Origin: Agrobacterium vitis
Lineage (GTDB): Bacteria; Pseudomonadota; Alphaproteobacteria; Rhizobiales; Rhizobiaceae
DNA: 64,000 nucleotides
Assembly: GCF_037039395.1 (NCBI RefSeq)
Contig: NZ_CP146244.1
Span: 1,054,001 to 1,118,000, forward strand
Direction of reading: 5' to 3'
In this document: one piece after another, positions 60,778 to 64,000 of the stretch
How the letters are laid out: the number at the start of each line of letters is the position of its first letter
How positions within the stretch are numbered: the stretch's first letter is position 1
Position numbers and translations under genes: made by a program
The notes under the pieces: model-generated
The model's database searches: none
Seen by the model: only the letters and a program-made list of their open reading frames with translations
Told to the model about the DNA's origin: nothing

Positions 60778-62398
60778 TTATTTCGCCCGCGCCCGATCTT
60801 CCGCCTGGGCGGCCAAAATCTCTTTCACCTTGGCAACAAGCTCGGCTTCCGGCACGACAATCTGCGCCACGCGGGCTTCGCGCCATTCGGTATTGTCGGT
60901 GATTTCGCCCGACAGACGCTTGCCTTCGATCAGGTCCTTGATTTGCACCACGCCCTGTTCGCGCTCATCGCCGCCCTGGATGATGGCGATGGGGGAGCCG
61001 CGACGGTCGGCATATTTCAGACTGATTGCCGAATTTCTTCCAATTGCCCTGATACATTTCAGCGCGAATGCCTTCATTGCGAAGCGCCTGGGTAAAGCGC
61101 TGATAGCGCCCCATGCTCTCGACATCGCCGTCCATGACAGTGATCAAAACCGGCGCGATCACCTCGTCGGCACCCAGCTTGCCCAGGTTTTTCAAGGCCG
61201 TCATCAGGCGAGACACGCCAATGGAAAAGCCTGTGGCCGGAACAGGCTGGCCCATGAAACGCGAGACGAGGCCATCATAACGCCCACCGCCGCCGACTGA
61301 ACCGAACACGACCTTTTCGCCTTTTTCGTTGGTGACGTCGAAGGTCAGTTCGGCTTCGTAGACGGGGCCTGTGTAGTATTCGAGGCCTCGGACGACGGAG
61401 GGGTCGATTTTGATGCGCTTGCGATCATAACCAGCAGATTCAACGATTTCTGCAATAGTTTGCAATTCGGTGATGCCTTGTCTAGCAAGCTCGTTATCGC
61501 CAAAATGCGAAAGCAATCCGTCGATAACCCCCTTGTTGCTTTCAACGAACCAACCTGTCGTTTCACCAAAGGGCGATGTCGGCTTCATTACGCCGGCCAC
61601 TTCTTGCTGTCTTCCGGTTACGTCTTGTAATTGAATGATGCCGGATTGGTAGGCCATATAGACGTCTAGCGTGTCGATTTGAGCTTCGGTCAGACCAACG
61701 CCCTTTGTGAAATCACCGCTTTCATCCTTGCGGCCTTCTCCAAGCAGCAACTTCACCCCCTCCGGCCCAAACTTATCCAGCTTATCAATCGCCCGCAGCA
61801 CATTCAGCCGCCGTGCTGCATTCTCATCGCCACCCAGCCCGATGGCTTCCATCACGCCATCCAGAACCTTGCGATTATTCACCCGGATCACGTAATCGCC
61901 GCGCTTGATACCAAGGGCTTCCAGCGTATCCGCCATCATCATGCACATTTCGGCATCGGCCTGCACGCCCGGTGCGCCAACGCTGTCGGCATCGAACTGC
62001 ATGAACTGGCGGAAACGGCCCGGACCCGGCTTTTCATTGCGGAACACATAGCCGGCGCGGTAGGTGCGGTAGGGCAGTTGGATCTCGTTGAAATTTTCCG
62101 CGACATGGCGGGCGAGCGGTGCGGTCAGGTCGTAGCGCAGGCTCATCCATTGCTCATCGTCGTCCTGAAGCGAGAACACGCCTTCGTTGGGGCGGTCGCT
62201 ATCGGGCAGGAATTTTCCGAGCGCATCGGTATATTCGAACAGTGGCGTCTCAATGGGATCGAAGCCGTAGCGCTCATAGACCTCGCGGATTTTCGCGGTC
62301 ATCTCGTTGACGGCGCGGATATCATGGGCTTGCCGATCCACGAAACCACGCGGCAGGCGGGCTCTCAGTTTCTGGGGCTTTTTGGTCTTTTCGCTCAT
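60778..62398 (-). pseudogene. hisS: Histidyl-tRNA synthetase with a one-base frameshift
   Basis: HisS charges tRNA-His and is essential. Class II motifs are intact from the ATG at 62398: motif 2 [36 protein letters not shown], and motif 3 [12 protein letters not shown]. At about codon 459, after GNWKKFGNQ, an extra base (A at about 61021 on the plus strand) shifts the frame and the protein would stop early. The expected continuation [20 protein letters not shown] runs on in the other frame to 60778. Removing the base restores about 539 residues, roughly 35 more than I expect for rhizobial HisS. A sequencing error is likely, but real decay with a second copy elsewhere is possible. Confidence 0.85.
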
Positions 62399-62464
62399 GA
62401 TCGGCACCGAATGCTAGGGGAGTGTGTGTTGCGGCTGTCTTACAATCTATACAATAATCGCCGC

Positions 62465-62580
62465 TAGCCGTCTGCAAATGGCAATTTCTGCGCTTCCGGT
62501 ACTCACGTACGTTAAGTACGCTCCGTTCCGGTTCTCGAAATCACCATTTTCGCCAGGCCAGCAGCAATTCTTGAACAGAC
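62465..62580. repeat. Palindromic repeat-like segment downstream of the hisS start
   Basis: Contains ACGTACGTTAAGTACG flanked by TTCCGGTACTC and TTCCGGTTCTC, a motif pair I associate with dispersed intergenic repeats in this group. No gene is visible in the 255-bp gap 62399-62653. Confidence 0.4.
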
Positions 62581-62653
62581 TGTTAGTGGATGACGCCTTG
62601 AGCGGCAAGGCCGAAGGCTGGTTTCAACCCGATGCCGATGCTATAGGCCGGGA

Positions 62654-63418
62654 ATGATCCTTGAAGCGCTGAATTACGCGGCAACATGGTGGGTGACGTC
62701 GAAAACGCATCGGCCTTTTATCCGCTATTCCATCAATCTCTGGTCGCGCGCCCGCCGCTGCGCCAGCGATTGGGCCGAGCATGAGCGCAATTGCAAACGG
62801 GCGGTTCTGCATGCGGCACAGCCGGTCATGCCACGCCGCACGGTTGTCGTGCTTGGCTCCGGCCTGCTGCGCGATGTGCCAGTTGTCGAGATGTCGCGGG
62901 CCTTCGATACGGTCGTGTTGGTGGATCTGGTGCATGTCGCCAGCGTCCGGGCCTGGGTGGCGATGAAGGGGCTGAAGAACGTCCGTTTTATCGAGCGTGA
63001 TCTCTCCGGCTACGATGCTTTAAAACAGGGGCAGGTGCCGGAGCCGCTGGATTTCCTGCGCCGCGTTCCATGGCTCGATCTGGTGGTCTCGGCCAATCTG
63101 CTTTCCCAGATCGGCATGGGCGCCAAAAAGCGGCTGGCCGGGGAGACGGCTGGGGTGATGCCTGGGGATAGCGTGGCCCGGCTGATCCGCGCCCATCTCG
63201 ACGGGTTGACGCAAGTGCCCGCCCGCACCTGCCTGCTGACGGATATTTCTTTCTCCGTCATCGACCGAAATGGGGTTTTGCGTGAGGAAACCGATCTTCT
63301 AGCGGGCATGTCGCCGCCTGAAGCAGAGCAGGGCTGGGATTGGCCGGTTGCGCCGCTGGGTGAAGAGAGCAAGGACTACCGGATTCTCCACAAGGTCATA
63401 TATGCTTCCTCAGGTTGA
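62654..63418 (+). CDS. Rossmann-fold protein of unknown function (possible methyltransferase-like)
   Basis: 254 residues. RRTVVVLGSGLLRDVPVVEM followed by FDTVVLVDLVHVASVRA and a later DLVVSANLLSQI resembles the SAM-binding order of class I methyltransferases (motif I, acidic end of strand 2, motif IV). Family members are often annotated hypothetical. Divergent from hisS and 37 bp before a glycosyltransferase, so a role in cell-surface glycan modification is possible. Confidence 0.6.
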   Translation: MILEALNYAATWWVTSKTHRPFIRYSINLWSRARRCASDWAEHERNCKRAVLHAAQPVMPRRTVVVLGSGLLRDVPVVEMSRAFDTVVLVDLVHVASVRAWVAMKGLKNVRFIERDLSGYDALKQGQVPEPLDFLRRVPWLDLVVSANLLSQIGMGAKKRLAGETAGVMPGDSVARLIRAHLDGLTQVPARTCLLTDISFSVIDRNGVLREETDLLAGMSPPEAEQGWDWPVAPLGEESKDYRILHKVIYASSG

Positions 63419-63455
63419 TTCGAACTATTGCTGACATGAGCCATTTGGGGGGTGT

Positions 63456-64000
63456 ATGCATTTTCTGTTTCTGGATACGAGTGGCATCGATTACGATCCG
63501 GAAACGCCTCTGCAAAAGCCACTCGGCGGCACGCAATCCGCCATTGCCTATCTTTCCGAGGAATTGGTCAAGGCTGGTGCCACGGTGACCCTGATGAACA
63601 ATCCAAGCCGTGAGCGGGTGGTCAAGGGTGTTCGGCTGGTGGAAAGTAGCACCATTGGGCGTGAGGGTTTCGGCCAGTTCGATATTGTCGTCGTGGTATC
63701 GGTGGCGTTGGGCATCAAATTTCGTCAGGTCGTTCCCAAGCATGTTCCTATGGTGCTTTATTGCCATCACGCTGCCGATCAGGTGTCGGTTTCGACCTTG
63801 CGGAATGCGGAGGAGCGGGCAGTTTGGGACGCCTTTGTCATGGTGAGCAATTGGCAGGTCAACGATTATGCCACGGCCTTTGGCCTTGAACCAACGCGGG
63901 CCGCGGTGATCGGCAATGCAGTATCTCCTGCTTTTCTGGAGCGTCCCTTGCAACCGGCATGGTTTGAGATCGGCGCTCCGCCAGTCCTGACCTATACCAG
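63456..64000 (+). CDS. Glycosyltransferase family 4-like protein, 3' partial
   Basis: The ATG at 63456 follows GGGGGGTGT and the frame stays open to the window end (181 complete codons). MHFLFLDTSGIDYDPETPL is followed by KPLGGTQSAIAYLSEELVKA, the glycine-rich N-terminal motif of GT-B enzymes, then VLYCHHAADQVSVSTL and VSNWQVNDYATAFGL. The donor-binding C-terminal domain is outside the window. Probably acts in surface polysaccharide or protein glycan assembly at the cytoplasmic membrane. Confidence 0.8.
   Translation, partial: MHFLFLDTSGIDYDPETPLQKPLGGTQSAIAYLSEELVKAGATVTLMNNPSRERVVKGVRLVESSTIGREGFGQFDIVVVVSVALGIKFRQVVPKHVPMVLYCHHAADQVSVSTLRNAEERAVWDAFVMVSNWQVNDYATAFGLEPTRAAVIGNAVSPAFLERPLQPAWFEIGAPPVLTYT

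Noticed and set aside
63396..63953. 185-codon minus-strand frame near the window end
   Set aside because: The plus strand carries a glycosyltransferase with motif KPLGGTQSA and a ribosome-binding site; the minus frame overlaps it and lacks motifs.

Overview
The window looks like a chromosomal segment of an alphaproteobacterium of the Rhizobiaceae, most likely the Agrobacterium/Allorhizobium/Rhizobium group. The inference rests on high-GC coding sequence, several rhizobial-type sugar ABC transporters, a sox/glx/glnT-type cluster, a plant-type gshA, the hisS-hisZ-hisG set, DUF1127 and DUF937 proteins, and palindromic intergenic repeats of the kind common in rhizobia. Housekeeping genes (guaB, gshA, rsmE, hisS/hisZ/hisG) argue for a chromosome rather than an accessory plasmid.

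Layout. 1-6.6 kb: the 3' part of a galactoside operon, with two ABC permeases, a GH36 alpha-galactosidase, the ABC ATPase and a GH42 beta-galactosidase, all overlapping by 1-8 nt. 6.8-18 kb: two divergent gene sets usually named sox (sarcosine oxidase) and glx/glnT. Together they match the complete N-methylglutamate pathway for methylamine: mgdABCD on the minus strand, then a GlxA/AraC regulator, an XRE-cupin regulator, mgsABC and gmaS on the plus strand. 18-20.6 kb: an MHS-type transporter and an FMN-dependent 2-hydroxyacid dehydrogenase. 21-31.7 kb: a pectin/rhamnogalacturonan fragment locus with a divergent binding protein, an unclassified 838-residue protein, GH105, GH28, ATPase, two permeases and a LacI regulator. 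31.7-37.8 kb: patatin phospholipase, a zinc alcohol dehydrogenase behind a perfect FNR/FixK-type box, dienelactone hydrolase, guaB and oxyR. 38.1-39.4 kb: a complete IS5-family element with a 4-bp target duplication. 39.5-49.8 kb: TetR and LysR regulators, DUF1127, DUF937, gshA, rsmE, a Pit phosphate transporter, a Nudix protein and a DUF6880-like protein. 50-54 kb: glycolate oxidase glcDEF. 54-56.2 kb: a small exported protein, GST, DoxX and a 42-residue putative secreted peptide. 56.7-62.4 kb: hisG and hisZ, then three small membrane proteins, then a DUF559 nuclease gene inside nested inverted repeats, then a frameshifted hisS. The end holds a Rossmann-like protein and the start of a glycosyltransferase that runs off the window.

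The most unusual parts are these: (1) the DUF559 (Vsr-like) nuclease gene bracketed by four copies of a GGTACC-containing palindromic repeat arranged A-B-gene-C-D, with A inverted to D and B to C; (2) hisS immediately beside it, with a one-base frameshift and an AT-richer internal segment; (3) the 838-residue (alpha/alpha)-toroid-like protein of the pectin operon, which I cannot assign to a known CAZy family; (4) two interleaved, mutually exclusive perfect inverted repeats upstream of the DUF937 gene; (5) small genes that a 60-codon cutoff misses (42 aa exported, 35 aa membrane).
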